From NCBI GenBank assembly GCA_021157815.1, contig JAGGVT010000126.1, positions 1-13,187 on the forward strand: a DNA stretch of 13,187 nt, given 5' to 3'. Below, piece after piece: positions 1-7,588 of this stretch. The position numbers and the translations under genes were made by a program. The stretch is from a bacterium (GTDB lineage: Bacteria; JAJVIF01; JAGGVT01). The number at the start of each line of letters is the position of its first letter. Positions within the stretch are counted from its first letter, which is position 1. Under the pieces are notes generated by a model. That model was given only the letters and a program-made list of their open reading frames with translations, did not search any database and was not told the origin of the DNA.

Positions 1-1233
1 GAAAAAGACCCATTGAAGATTGTAATTGTCCGCGATATGTGGCTTACAGGATTTGATGTTCCGTGCCTTCACACAATGTATGTAGATAAACCGATGCGCG
101 GACATGGATTGATGCAGGCAATCGCAAGGGTTAATCGTGTGTTCAAGGATAAACCCGGCGGATTGATCGTGGATTATATCGGCATTGCAGATCAGTTGAA
201 ACAGGCTTTGTTGTCATATAGCAAAGGTGATCAAGGAGAGGTCGGTATTGATCAGGAAGAAGCGGTTGATGTTTTACTTACCAAGCATGAGATAATCCGG
301 GCGATGTTCCACAAGTTCGATTACAGCGTGTACTTCACGGCATCCGAAAAGAAACGACTTGAGCTGATTCCATCTGCAATGGAGCATATTCTCCAACTGA
401 AAGACGGCAAGAAGCGATTCATGCAGGCGGTTACTGAACTATCTCAGGCTTTCGCGCTTGCTGTCCCGCATGAACGGGCATTGGAAATTCGAGATGAAGT
501 AGGGCTCTTCCAGACTATCCGGGCTGCTTTCGCGAAAACAACCCCGATTGATGGTAAAACACAGGAGGAACTTGATTTAACCGTTCGCCAGATAATATCG
601 AAAGCAATAGCATCAGGCGGTGTTCTCGATATTTTCAAGGCTGCCGGATTGGATAAACCGGATATCTCAATTCTGTCGGATGAGTTCCTTGATGACATGA
701 GAGGATTCCCACAGAAAAACCTCGCGGTTGAGGCTCTGGCAAAACTTCTCAAGGATGCAATCAAAACCAGATTCAAAACCAACGTGGTTAAAGATCGGGC
801 ATTTTCTGAGATGCTGGAAAAAGCAATGAAGCAATATCAGAATAGAGCAATCGAGGCAGCCCAGGTAATCGAGGAATTGATCGCACTGGCAAAGGATATT
901 CGAGAAGCCGAAAAACGCGGTGAGGATATGGGACTTTCGGATGATGAAATCGCATTTTATGATGCCATTGCGCAGAATGAAAGCGCAAAAGATTTGCTTG
1001 GTGATAAGATACTCTTGGAAATGACTCACGTACTCGTTAAAAGAGTTAAAGCTAATATCAGCGTAGATTGGTCGGTTCGCCAGAGTGTCAGAGCAAAATT
1101 GCGCTTAATGGTGAAACGTATCCTAAAAGAATACGGTTATCCTCCTGATATGCAGAAACTTGCCACTGAACTTGTGCTTGAGCAGGCAGAGAAACTAACA
1201 GGTCATTGGCTCAAATCAGAAAAAATTTCTTAG
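1..1233 (+). CDS. hsdR: Type I restriction enzyme R subunit (HsdR), C-terminal part, cut at window start
   Basis: The reading frame is open from base 1 and ends at TAG 1231-1233, leaving about 410 visible codons, so the N-terminal nuclease and most of the first helicase domain lie upstream. The fragment opens inside the second RecA-like (SF2) domain. The motif V-like LTGFDVP is at fragment residues 15-21 and the motif VI-like QAIARVNR at 39-46, followed by GGLIVDYIG. This arrangement is characteristic of HsdR. The remaining ~300 residues are a charged helical region resembling the DUF3387-type C-terminal domain of HsdR, which contacts the methyltransferase core. In this family the subunit translocates DNA by ATP hydrolysis and cuts it when the complex meets an unmethylated site. 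No hsdM or hsdS follows downstream, so they would have to lie upstream. The visible part shows no frameshift or stop. The family call is firm; whether the system is intact cannot be judged here. Confidence 0.93.
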   Translation, partial: EKDPLKIVIVRDMWLTGFDVPCLHTMYVDKPMRGHGLMQAIARVNRVFKDKPGGLIVDYIGIADQLKQALLSYSKGDQGEVGIDQEEAVDVLLTKHEIIRAMFHKFDYSVYFTASEKKRLELIPSAMEHILQLKDGKKRFMQAVTELSQAFALAVPHERALEIRDEVGLFQTIRAAFAKTTPIDGKTQEELDLTVRQIISKAIASGGVLDIFKAAGLDKPDISILSDEFLDDMRGFPQKNLAVEALAKLLKDAIKTRFKTNVVKDRAFSEMLEKAMKQYQNRAIEAAQVIEELIALAKDIREAEKRGEDMGLSDDEIAFYDAIAQNESAKDLLGDKILLEMTHVLVKRVKANISVDWSVRQSVRAKLRLMVKRILKEYGYPPDMQKLATELVLEQAEKLTGHWLKSEKIS

Positions 1234-1265
1234 AATTCGTTTTTTAATTTCATTTCTAAATTCCC

Positions 1266-1409
1266 CCGCGCATTCTGTCGGCGCGGTGAGGAATTCATTA
1301 TCCGAACCGCATTCAAAGCCGATCCGACCCTAGGCTTGTGGATTAAAGCGATAGCGACCACAAGCCGTCCCACGACATCAAACACATTCATCCGTGTGAG
1401 GTCGTCGTG
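1266..1409. repeat. Cluster of three stem-loops after hsdR
   Basis: Three inverted repeats follow one another. CCGCGC (1266-1271) pairs with GCGCGG (1281-1286) across a 9-base loop. GGCTTGTGG (1333-1341) pairs perfectly with CCACAAGCC (1358-1366). CACGAC (1371-1376) pairs with GTCGTG (1404-1409) and encloses ACAC (1382-1385) with GTGT (1394-1397). None is followed by a T-tract on the + strand, so they are not ordinary terminators. They could be a structured RNA, a decayed palindromic element or a recombination site. The pairings are read from sequence; the role is unknown. Confidence 0.5.
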
Positions 1410-1608
1410 AGGGGCGAAGTCGGGAACATTTTTAAGGATTGAAATGTAGGATAAGCAAGACCAGAAGCGGAGTTCCATAATAAGTAACCCCTACTTAAGG
1501 TTTACATAGGGTTAAGTACACCCAAATATTGGGAATATGAGAGATATTTGACTTAGTCTATGGTATCCTTGAAATAGTTTCGGAGGTTGGAGAGCATGTC
1601 CCACCATT

Positions 1609-1650
1609 CACTCCCGGTGACTGTGTGCAGGCTCAGGGAGCGTTTTTTTC
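1609..1650 (+). terminator. Possible intrinsic terminator upstream of the L,D-transpeptidase-like gene
   Basis: CTCCC (1611-1615) can pair with GGGAG (1636-1640), enclosing a small CTG/CAG helix (1621-1623 with 1628-1630). Alternatively GCTC (1631-1634) pairs with GAGC (1638-1641) across three bases. A run of seven T's follows at 1643-1649. The tract and hairpin fit an intrinsic terminator, but the stem is weak and the loop long. It could end hsdR transcription or act as an attenuator in the leader of the next gene. Confidence 0.35.
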
Positions 1651-1710
1651 GCCTTTCACCAATATCACAATTCTATGTTAAAATTGCATGAACTTCCATG
1701 AAGGCAGGAT

Positions 1711-2634
1711 ATGGGTAAATTCAAGCTAAACTACACTCAAATCAAGAAGCTCATCGAGCTGAACCATTTTAAGGACAACGTGTCCAAACTCGATGATTTC
1801 TTCATTGGCATCCGAGGCGCTGTGCCGTCTGATGGCGATTCATGGCGTACATTGCAGACAAGTGTCGAATTGACCATTAAACCCGTTGATTACATCCACT
1901 ACAACTGCACGATTATTCAGGTTCACAAATCGAAACTTGCGGCATTCAGAGCGACAACGCTGCCGGGAAAGCATTATGTCGATTCGCCGATCAATCCAAA
2001 AGGGGCGGCAAGACTGCTGGAGGGTCGCCATGTTTTTCGGCAGGGGTATCATAAAGCGAGTGACCCGAACAAGCGTTATCCCGCTTTCAGGCAGAATGCC
2101 ACTTTTCCGCTTCTAAGAGATACAAACAAGAATTTGAAATTCGACTGGGATGACTCCGATTTCCTTTCTTTCACAAAAAGCGCCGGGATTAATATTCATT
2201 ACGGCACTGGAACTCAAATAGGCAGGTGGTCGGCAGGATGCCATGTGGTTAATACCGACAGTGCACTTGAAAAATGGAACACATTCAGGACACGGGTATA
2301 TGCCGGCAAACCAGACATATCGAAGAAACACATGCACTATCTTTTCAACGCCGATTATGTAATGGATTTTATAAAAACGCCATCATCTGACATGTGGAAA
2401 AAACAACGCTGGTTGTGGGGTTCAAGCGGTAAGTTTGTGACGGGAATCCAGAAGGAATTTCTTGAACTTGGATACAATGTCGGCGCGGCTGATGGCTCAT
2501 TTGGCCCTGCTACCATGACAAAGGGAGTTATTCAGTATCGGAGAATCAATTTCGATGCTGACAGTGTCAACGGCGTGGTTGATATTCCAATGTGGAATCA
2601 CCTGTTCAGCGATGATGCGCTTCCCAACGAATAG
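1711..2634 (+). CDS. L,D-transpeptidase-like (YkuD-type) protein with C-terminal peptidoglycan-binding domain
   Basis: The 307-residue product has a central catalytic-type segment around residues 159-180. His163 in NIHYGT and Ser174/Cys177 in GRWSAGCHVV correspond to the HGT...S-x-GC pattern of L,D-transpeptidase catalytic folds. Residues ~240-298 (GIQKEFLELGYNVGAADGSF, then ATMTKGVIQYRR) match a peptidoglycan_binding_1 domain, a three-helix cell-wall anchor. The N-terminal part contains an IRGAVPSDGD segment and later LPGKHYV. This layout resembles a family of phage- and element-borne YkuD-like proteins whose catalytic motif ends in W-S-x-GC. The likely role is to cut or cross-link peptidoglycan. 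There is no signal peptide or membrane helix, so export or release would need another route such as lysis or a secretion system. ATG 1711 has a modest AAGGCAGG upstream. No holin or phage structural gene is adjacent. Confidence 0.68.
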   Translation: MGKFKLNYTQIKKLIELNHFKDNVSKLDDFFIGIRGAVPSDGDSWRTLQTSVELTIKPVDYIHYNCTIIQVHKSKLAAFRATTLPGKHYVDSPINPKGAARLLEGRHVFRQGYHKASDPNKRYPAFRQNATFPLLRDTNKNLKFDWDDSDFLSFTKSAGINIHYGTGTQIGRWSAGCHVVNTDSALEKWNTFRTRVYAGKPDISKKHMHYLFNADYVMDFIKTPSSDMWKKQRWLWGSSGKFVTGIQKEFLELGYNVGAADGSFGPATMTKGVIQYRRINFDADSVNGVVDIPMWNHLFSDDALPNE

Positions 2635-2685
2635 GTCCCACATCACTCCCCTCAACACTTTGTTTAGACCGGAGACATGGTGTAC

Positions 2686-2838
2686 ACATGTTGGGTCTGT
2701 TGAAAAAAAACATTGGGCGTAAACTTTAAGTGCGAACCTTGTTTTCGCCCACTAGTGGGTTGCACTGCATTTATGCCTAACCCTCTGGGCGAACACAAGG
2801 TTCGCCTCTACATTAGCACTTTTTCAACAAGCCCATGT
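2686..2838. mobile_element. MITE-like palindromic element (~150 bp)
   Basis: Outer arms ACATG...TGTTGAAAAA (2686-2707) and TTTTTCAACA...CATGT (2820-2838) are inverted, with 10 exact bases (2698-2707 against 2820-2829) plus GGTC/GGCT variants outside. An inner pair is stronger: TGCGAACCTTGTTTTCGCCC (from 2731) and its complement at 2786-2806 agree at 19 of 21 bases. A perfect 12-base palindrome, CCCACTAGTGGG, sits at 2748-2759. CATGT occurs directly at 2687-2691 and 2834-2838 and may be a target duplication, though CATG is self-complementary. No coding frame fills the element. The reading as a non-autonomous element is inference from terminal plus internal inverted repeats. The GGGCGAACACAAGG core looks like repeats I know to recur in many bacterial genomes. 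Confidence 0.6.
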
Positions 2839-2906
2839 GGGGGGGAAAACCATTTATGATATACTCATGCGTTATTTTTCTGATTTTTTAACAAGAGCAT
2901 AAAGGC

Positions 2907-3929
2907 ATGAAGCGCGGCAGGAAAGTAAAAAAAATTTGCGTAATCCGCATGAGTTCACTTGGCGATATCATTCAGGCATCCGCTGCTCTTCGCGCTGTTA
3001 GAAACAAATATCCTGACGCTGAGATCACTTTTGTTGTTGCGAAAGGCTTTGAGATTCCGGTTCTAAATTCGCCGATTATCGATAACCTTGTGGTTTATAA
3101 TCGTGGCGGTAAAAACCTTTCTAATTTCAACAAGCTAATCAGCCTCATATTCAAACTCTTCAGAAATCGATTTGATATATTAATAGACCTTCATTATAAC
3201 AGGCGCTCAAGAATCATCAGTTTCCTCGCCATGCCGAGGCGACGAACTCCAGTACTTGGCAATTACTTAAAGTATTCAAATCTTGAACGCCATGAATTGT
3301 TCCTGAATCGAGTCGGTATTGACTCTACTCTGCCGCCAATGGAATTCTGGTCAGGGGAGGATGATGTACATTTCGCCGGTGAATTTTTAAAACGAGCGCG
3401 GATTGAGCCGGATGATTTTCTTGTGGGTTTAAATCCTGGTGTTAACTGGACAACGAAATCCTGGCCTGAGGATTATTTAGCGCGGGTTGGCGATTATTTT
3501 TCACAGGTTCACGGCGCGAAAACAATTGTCTTTGGCGGACCGGATGACAGGAAAAAAGCTGTCAACGTTTACAAAAAGATGGAGAGAAAACCAGTGCTTG
3601 CCGCTGGTCGTGCATCATTCCTCGAAACGGGCGAACTGATTCGACGATGCAATCTGTTCATAACAGGCGATACCGGTTTGATGCATCTTGCGCGTGGAGT
3701 GAATGTGCCGATTGTCGCGATTTTCGGAGGAACTGATCCGTGGCGTCACACCGCGCCGTTGCCTGGCAACATGCGTGTAATTCGCGATGATGAATGCCAG
3801 CCTCCATGTTACAAATATCATTGCCCGAAAAAAACGCGAGCCTGCCTGTGGGCGGTTACTCCGGAAATGGTCATTAAGGAAGCCGAGAATCTTCTCAATC
3901 TGAAATCATACTCGGACGATACGGATTAA
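2907..3929 (+). CDS. Glycosyltransferase family 9 protein, ADP-heptose:LPS heptosyltransferase type
   Basis: The 340-residue product has the two-Rossmann-domain GT-B layout of GT9 and is close to the usual family length. The N-terminal IRMSSLGDIIQASAALRAVR (residues ~14-33) is the acceptor-side signature of heptosyltransferases. Further motifs are ILIDLHYNRRS (91-101), the donor-domain opening NPGVNWTTKSWP (176-187), VFGGPDD (208-214) and TGDTGLMHLARG (253-264), which lines the nucleotide-sugar site. The Cys-rich end (C297, C301, C306, C313) resembles the C-terminus seen in many GT9 proteins. Such enzymes add heptose from ADP-heptose to the LPS inner core at the cytoplasmic face of the inner membrane; the exact acceptor cannot be told. 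ATG 2907 leaves a basic N-terminus before the first beta strand. The gene stands alone and converges on the Tad operon. Confidence 0.9.
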   Translation: MKRGRKVKKICVIRMSSLGDIIQASAALRAVRNKYPDAEITFVVAKGFEIPVLNSPIIDNLVVYNRGGKNLSNFNKLISLIFKLFRNRFDILIDLHYNRRSRIISFLAMPRRRTPVLGNYLKYSNLERHELFLNRVGIDSTLPPMEFWSGEDDVHFAGEFLKRARIEPDDFLVGLNPGVNWTTKSWPEDYLARVGDYFSQVHGAKTIVFGGPDDRKKAVNVYKKMERKPVLAAGRASFLETGELIRRCNLFITGDTGLMHLARGVNVPIVAIFGGTDPWRHTAPLPGNMRVIRDDECQPPCYKYHCPKKTRACLWAVTPEMVIKEAENLLNLKSYSDDTD

Positions 3930-3967
3930 ATTCGCTTGAATATTGTTTGGAAACCTCGATTAAATCA

Positions 3968-5125
3968 TCAGGCGACTTCTGTTCTTATCTCATCATTTTG
4001 CAGTGAAGAGAATATTTTATCCGATATCTTTCGAATCGCTTTTGCTGATGACGATTTGGGGAACAACGATATATATGGTTCACCGGTGTTTATCGCTTTC
4101 AGGAATCCGACCGCATGATTGGGAATAAATCCAAGAACCGGCATTTTGGCTTTCAAATCCCGCACCGTTTTCTCTGCAATCTCGCCGGCGTGGTGGACAT
4201 GATTAAATACAACACTGCATTTGTTGATGTTGATGCGGGTTCCACTAAACACCTGTGAAATCAGGTCCAGATTGTAAAGCGACGGCAGGTCAAGTGTTGC
4301 GACAAATACAATGGCATCGGAAATTTCGAAAAGTTCAAGTGTCGCTTCGCTGAGCCCATAACCGGCATCGATCACAGCATAATTAGCCACCGGGCAAACA
4401 TTGGTGCGTATGAAATGAACAGCATCCGCATTCATCTTTTCCATGTCCGCGATTCCAGCAACGGTTGGAATGGTTTTCAGGCCTGATGGGAGCGTTTCTA
4501 TAAATTTCTGAACATTTTCACTTGTAATGGAATCAAGATCCTCAATCATCATGAAGGGAAGTGTTTTTCTTGTCGTAAGATTAAGCCCGGGTTTGATGCC
4601 GGAGAAATAATTGGATGTCTCAAGGAGAATAACTGATTTATCCGACTCAACAAACGACAACGCTGAATTTATCGCGAGTGTTGTTGTGCCGCTTCCACCC
4701 CTTACACCGCAGAATGTGATTATCTTCGTGGACATCTGTGAACCAAACAGATTTCGCCCTTTGATTAGAGCATCCACCTCGACTCTTATTCTGTCCGGTG
4801 TTAACGGCTTGATTAAGAAATCGCATGAACCAGCGTTATTAAATATTATTTTTGCTTCCGGGTCATTGTCATGCAGAATTACCAGTGTTGGGATACGGCT
4901 GGTCGATGAATTGGCTCGCATTGTTTTAACTATCTCGTGATTTGAGTGTTTTTCCGTGTCCCCATCAAGCACCACAATATCCGGAGCGTTTGTGAACACC
5001 TCTGCCAGTGTTTCAGACGGTGAATTGGTAATCTGAAGTCGATAGTCATCGTTATTAAAAACAGCCTGGAATACTTCCTTAACATCCATACTGTTATCAG
5101 CTAGTAATATATTTCTCTTGCTCAA
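3968..5125 (-). CDS. cpaE: CpaE/TadZ-like Tad assembly protein: receiver domain plus MinD-like ATPase domain
   Basis: 385 residues with two domains. Residues ~1-125 form a response-regulator receiver fold: D10, phospho-acceptor position D54 in VVLDGD, and K106 in DFLIKPL. Residues ~132-375 form a ParA/MinD-type P-loop domain with GVRGGSGTTTLAIN (140-153), VILLETS (165-171), YAVIDAGYG (249-257) and FIPNHAVGFLKAINTGEP (333-350). In the P-loop the usual signature Lys is R142 and the catalytic Walker Lys is T147, a substitution common in CpaE/TadZ. The family places the Tad machine at the pole. The start is TTG 5125, supported by a strong GTGAGGGA at 5131-5138; the next Met (residue 13) would delete the first receiver strand. 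It is last in the operon, 68 bases after DUF192. The receiver Thr/Ser position appears to be His85, so signalling may be atypical. Confidence 0.88.
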   Translation of the reverse strand: MSKRNILLADNSMDVKEVFQAVFNNDDYRLQITNSPSETLAEVFTNAPDIVVLDGDTEKHSNHEIVKTMRANSSTSRIPTLVILHDNDPEAKIIFNNAGSCDFLIKPLTPDRIRVEVDALIKGRNLFGSQMSTKIITFCGVRGGSGTTTLAINSALSFVESDKSVILLETSNYFSGIKPGLNLTTRKTLPFMMIEDLDSITSENVQKFIETLPSGLKTIPTVAGIADMEKMNADAVHFIRTNVCPVANYAVIDAGYGLSEATLELFEISDAIVFVATLDLPSLYNLDLISQVFSGTRININKCSVVFNHVHHAGEIAEKTVRDLKAKMPVLGFIPNHAVGFLKAINTGEPYISLFPKSSSAKAIRKISDKIFSSLQNDEIRTEVA

Positions 5126-5193
5126 GTCTATCCCTCACTACTTCTGATTTAAACCACTAAAAAGCACGGTTGATTTGCAAAAACGAAATCAAA

Positions 5194-5580
5194 TTACGCT
5201 GCTTCAAATCTGATTTTTAAGCCTGCGAGCGATCGTTTTTTCTCAAGGGTTCCCAATTTGCCACCCTTTAGTTCCAACGCGGCCCATGCGTTCTTTACCG
5301 GTTTTAAGAACTTTCCCGGTGAAACATCCTTCTCTTCATGGACAACATTTCCCATACGGTCAATAAAGACAATGTCCAAAGCAAAGCGCATATTCAATGT
5401 ATGCACCTGATTGCAGGGAATAATCAACAACGCCTCATTGTCATTCATGCCAGGTCGAAACATCAGCCCCATGAGCCTTGTTATGAAACTGGCGGCAAGA
5501 CTACAGTTATCCGCGATGACCTCGCCTGTTTCATCAAGGATGACGTTATATTTTTTATGTTTGTCGAAAGTCAAAACCAT
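5194..5580 (-). CDS. DUF192 (UPF0127) family protein within the Tad operon
   Basis: The 128-residue product has the DUF192 signature: RLMGLMFRP (35-43), ALLIIPCNQVHTLNMRFALD (50-69) followed by IVFIDRMGNVV, and the downstream V-x-P-G-K-F segment (86-91). The family is small, beta-rich and of unproven biochemical function. Many members are exported; this one has no signal peptide. I chose ATG 5580 because it lies just after the tadC stop (5597-5599) with AAGAG a few bases upstream. An upstream TTG at 5616 would add 12 residues and overlap tadC. It lies 16 bases after tadC and 68 before cpaE on the same strand, so it is almost certainly co-transcribed. A role with Tad pilins or the secretion platform is inferred from position only. 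Confidence 0.85.
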   Translation of the reverse strand: MVLTFDKHKKYNVILDETGEVIADNCSLAASFITRLMGLMFRPGMNDNEALLIIPCNQVHTLNMRFALDIVFIDRMGNVVHEEKDVSPGKFLKPVKNAWAALELKGGKLGTLEKKRSLAGLKIRFEAA

Positions 5581-5596
5581 TGTTCTCTTATAAGGA

Positions 5597-6526
5597 TTAG
5601 CTTGCGCCACCGCCAAGTTCTGATATCACGCTGATTACCGCAGGACCGAGAAGCACAATCAGCAGTGCCGGAAGGACGAAGAAAACAAGTACGAAAGACA
5701 TTTTCAACGGCGCTTTCTGAGCGGTTTCCTCAGCTCGCTGCCTGCGTTTTTGGCGCATCTGATCAGCCTGCACTCTTAATATATTACCGATGCTCACACC
5801 CAGTTTGTCAGCTTGAACAAGAGTGCTGATAAATTGAGAAAGGTCAGGGCAATCCGCTCGAGTTGCCATATCCCTCATTGCATCTCGCCTTGTTCTACCC
5901 AGCCTGATTTCATAAATAGTCCGTGCGAATTCATAGCTGAGCGGTCCTCCTGTTTTCTCAACCACCTTGCTAAGCGCCATATCAAAGCCAAGTCCCGCTT
6001 CAACCGAAATAGTCAACAGGTCGAGAGCATCAGGAAGCCCCCTTGTGATTTCATCTCTCCTGGCGCCGACCTTGCTTGACAACCAGACATTCGGCATCAT
6101 GTATCCAAGAATACCGGCAAACAGAGCAAGTCCAACACCTTTCAACGGGCCAAGTTTATCCACAATGCCAATAGATAAAATTATCGCCGGAAGTGCTATT
6201 GCCATGATCACCTGGAAACCGACAATTGCCGCGGGATTTGTCTTCATCCCGGCTGATGTGAGCTTCCTCTGGGTGGAATTAATCACCTCAACAGGAGTTA
6301 TCATTCGAGCGAGCCGTCCCATGTTGTCCGCAATCGGCTTGATAATACGCTCGCTGAACGGTTTGCTTAATTCCAGTTCGGTCAGGTCAATGGTTTCGGG
6401 ATTATGCGCCATTGAACGCAGTTTATCCTGTATCACGTTCGGGTCCGAAACTGGCATAAACGCAAACACCAAGGCAGCAATGAATCCAAAAACCACTATC
6501 GCTATTACTATTGTTATCAGGTCCAT
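5597..6526 (-). CDS. tadC: Tad inner-membrane platform protein TadC (type II secretion F domain)
   Basis: 309 residues. A single N-terminal membrane helix (~3-24) is followed by a cytoplasmic stretch, a membrane pair (~101-121 and ~127-148), a cytoplasmic GspF/T2SF domain and a C-terminal helix (~276-300). The hallmark PDALDLLTISVEAGLG (165-180) and the segment LGVSIGNILRVQAD (242-255), with the basic run MRQKRRQRAEE after it, are typical of TadC. With TadB it forms the inner-membrane core on which the CpaF ATPase acts to extrude Flp-type pilins. Length and layout are normal. ATG 6526 is preceded by GAGG at about 9 bases. The gene starts 51 bases after tadB. Confidence 0.93.
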   Translation of the reverse strand: MDLITIVIAIVVFGFIAALVFAFMPVSDPNVIQDKLRSMAHNPETIDLTELELSKPFSERIIKPIADNMGRLARMITPVEVINSTQRKLTSAGMKTNPAAIVGFQVIMAIALPAIILSIGIVDKLGPLKGVGLALFAGILGYMMPNVWLSSKVGARRDEITRGLPDALDLLTISVEAGLGFDMALSKVVEKTGGPLSYEFARTIYEIRLGRTRRDAMRDMATRADCPDLSQFISTLVQADKLGVSIGNILRVQADQMRQKRRQRAEETAQKAPLKMSFVLVFFVLPALLIVLLGPAVISVISELGGGAS

Positions 6527-6577
6527 TTATCTTGACCTCATTAAGTTATTTTTCGAATAATATATCCAAAATTAGTT

Positions 6578-7561
6578 TTAAACTTTTATTTCGACAATCT
6601 TCTTTATGAAGAACCCGCCAATCATCTGAAGAACAAACGCCACACCGAGCATCATCTTCCCAAGCGTTGTGGTAACAAGCGGCGACATGAAATCAGGCGC
6701 CATTCCATAGATGCCAAGGCCGATAGCCGGCGGCAGCAGAGTCAGGATGATTCCCTGCAGTTTGCCCTGTGCTGTAAGAGTGCTTATTTCACCCTTGATT
6801 TTTATTCGCTCACGAATCGTATGCACAATCTTCTCAAGAATTTCGCTGAGGTTTCCACCTATCTGCCTTTGGATTTTCACCGCGGTGATAACCAGGTCGA
6901 AGTCCTCGGACGGCACCCTTTCTGTTATGCCATCCAAAGCATCCTCCAGATTCATTCCCAGGTTTGTTTCCTTGAGTACGCGTGAGAACTCCTCAGATAT
7001 TGGCTTTGGAGCTTCTTTTGCGACAAGTTCCAAACCCTGAAGAAATGAATATCCGGCTTTAAGCGAATTGGAAATAAGAACAAGAGCATCGACAAGCTGG
7101 TTATCTATGTTCTTGATTCGTCGAACCTGGCGGATTTTCACATACGTTCTCGGGACAAAAGCCCCGACAGCTGATGCCAGCAATCCAAACAGAATCTGCC
7201 CGGTCACCATGAACGCGATTAATCCTGGCGCAATTATCATTATCATGTACAATCCAAGATATTCCGAGTAGCGAAGTGAGATATCCGCTTTCTGAAATTC
7301 AAGAATCATCTTTTGAAAGAACGATCTTTTCTGGAAAATACGCGTATCGATTTGCGAGAAGATGTCGTCCATTTTGGTTGTTTTCTTGGAAACATGGACA
7401 GAGCCATCACCGCCTTCCATTACAGCTTCCGCATTTTCCTTGAATGATTTCAGGCGTCCCTCCACAACACTACGCTGTCCGCCTCCAATTGCGGAATATA
7501 CACCCCAGACTATTCCGCCAACCGCTATAAATACCGCTATTGATATAAATATGAGTTCCAT
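6578..7561 (-). CDS. tadB: Tad inner-membrane platform protein TadB (type II secretion F domain)
   Basis: 327 residues, the usual size for TadB. It has an N-terminal helix (~4-22), a basic and acidic cytoplasmic linker (~29-90), a membrane pair (~103-120 and ~123-138), the T2SF cytoplasmic domain (~155-265) and two C-terminal helices (~269-286 and ~303-320). Diagnostic segments are VDALVLISNSLKAGYSFLQG (157-176), ETNLGMNLEDAL (198-209) and QIGGNLSEILEKI (233-245). It pairs with TadC as the inner-membrane platform. ATG 7561 has AGGGAG about six bases upstream. It follows cpaF by 27 bases, so translational coupling is plausible. Confidence 0.93.
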   Translation of the reverse strand: MELIFISIAVFIAVGGIVWGVYSAIGGGQRSVVEGRLKSFKENAEAVMEGGDGSVHVSKKTTKMDDIFSQIDTRIFQKRSFFQKMILEFQKADISLRYSEYLGLYMIMIIAPGLIAFMVTGQILFGLLASAVGAFVPRTYVKIRQVRRIKNIDNQLVDALVLISNSLKAGYSFLQGLELVAKEAPKPISEEFSRVLKETNLGMNLEDALDGITERVPSEDFDLVITAVKIQRQIGGNLSEILEKIVHTIRERIKIKGEISTLTAQGKLQGIILTLLPPAIGLGIYGMAPDFMSPLVTTTLGKMMLGVAFVLQMIGGFFIKKIVEIKV

Positions 7562-7588
7562 GGCAACTCCCTGATTTCAAATTAAGAT

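Larger units (their letters stand above)
1234..1710. other. Gene-poor intergenic stretch downstream of hsdR
   Basis: These 477 bases hold no gene I can support. The first half carries a series of stem-loops (listed separately). Around 1481-1520 there is a weak direct repeat of TAAGTA-ACCC / TAAGTACACCC, and TAACCC (1485-1490) can pair with GGGTTA (1509-1514). A strong Shine-Dalgarno-like GGAGG at 1583-1587 precedes ATG 1596, which opens only a 31-codon frame ending at TGA 1689-1691. That frame overlaps a terminator-like hairpin and resembles no protein I know. Minus-strand frames here look like translated repeat DNA rather than a gene. Confidence 0.5.

Noticed and set aside
1333-1409. Possible integron attC site in the stem-loop cluster
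   Set aside because: I see no RYYYAAC/GTTRRRY core pair at the ends of the hairpins and no integrase gene, so attC is not supported.
1230-1478. Minus-strand open frame of 82 codons after hsdR
   Set aside because: It is translated stem-loop DNA, has no recognisable domain, and its start lacks a ribosome-binding site. Real coding could not be supported.
5581-5616. Upstream TTG start for the DUF192 gene
   Set aside because: It would overlap tadC and add 12 residues outside the family core. ATG 5580 falls just after the tadC stop with an AAGAG upstream.
5967-6560. Long plus-strand frame antisense to tadC
   Set aside because: A shadow of a clearly coding gene on the other strand, with no domain or ribosome-binding site.
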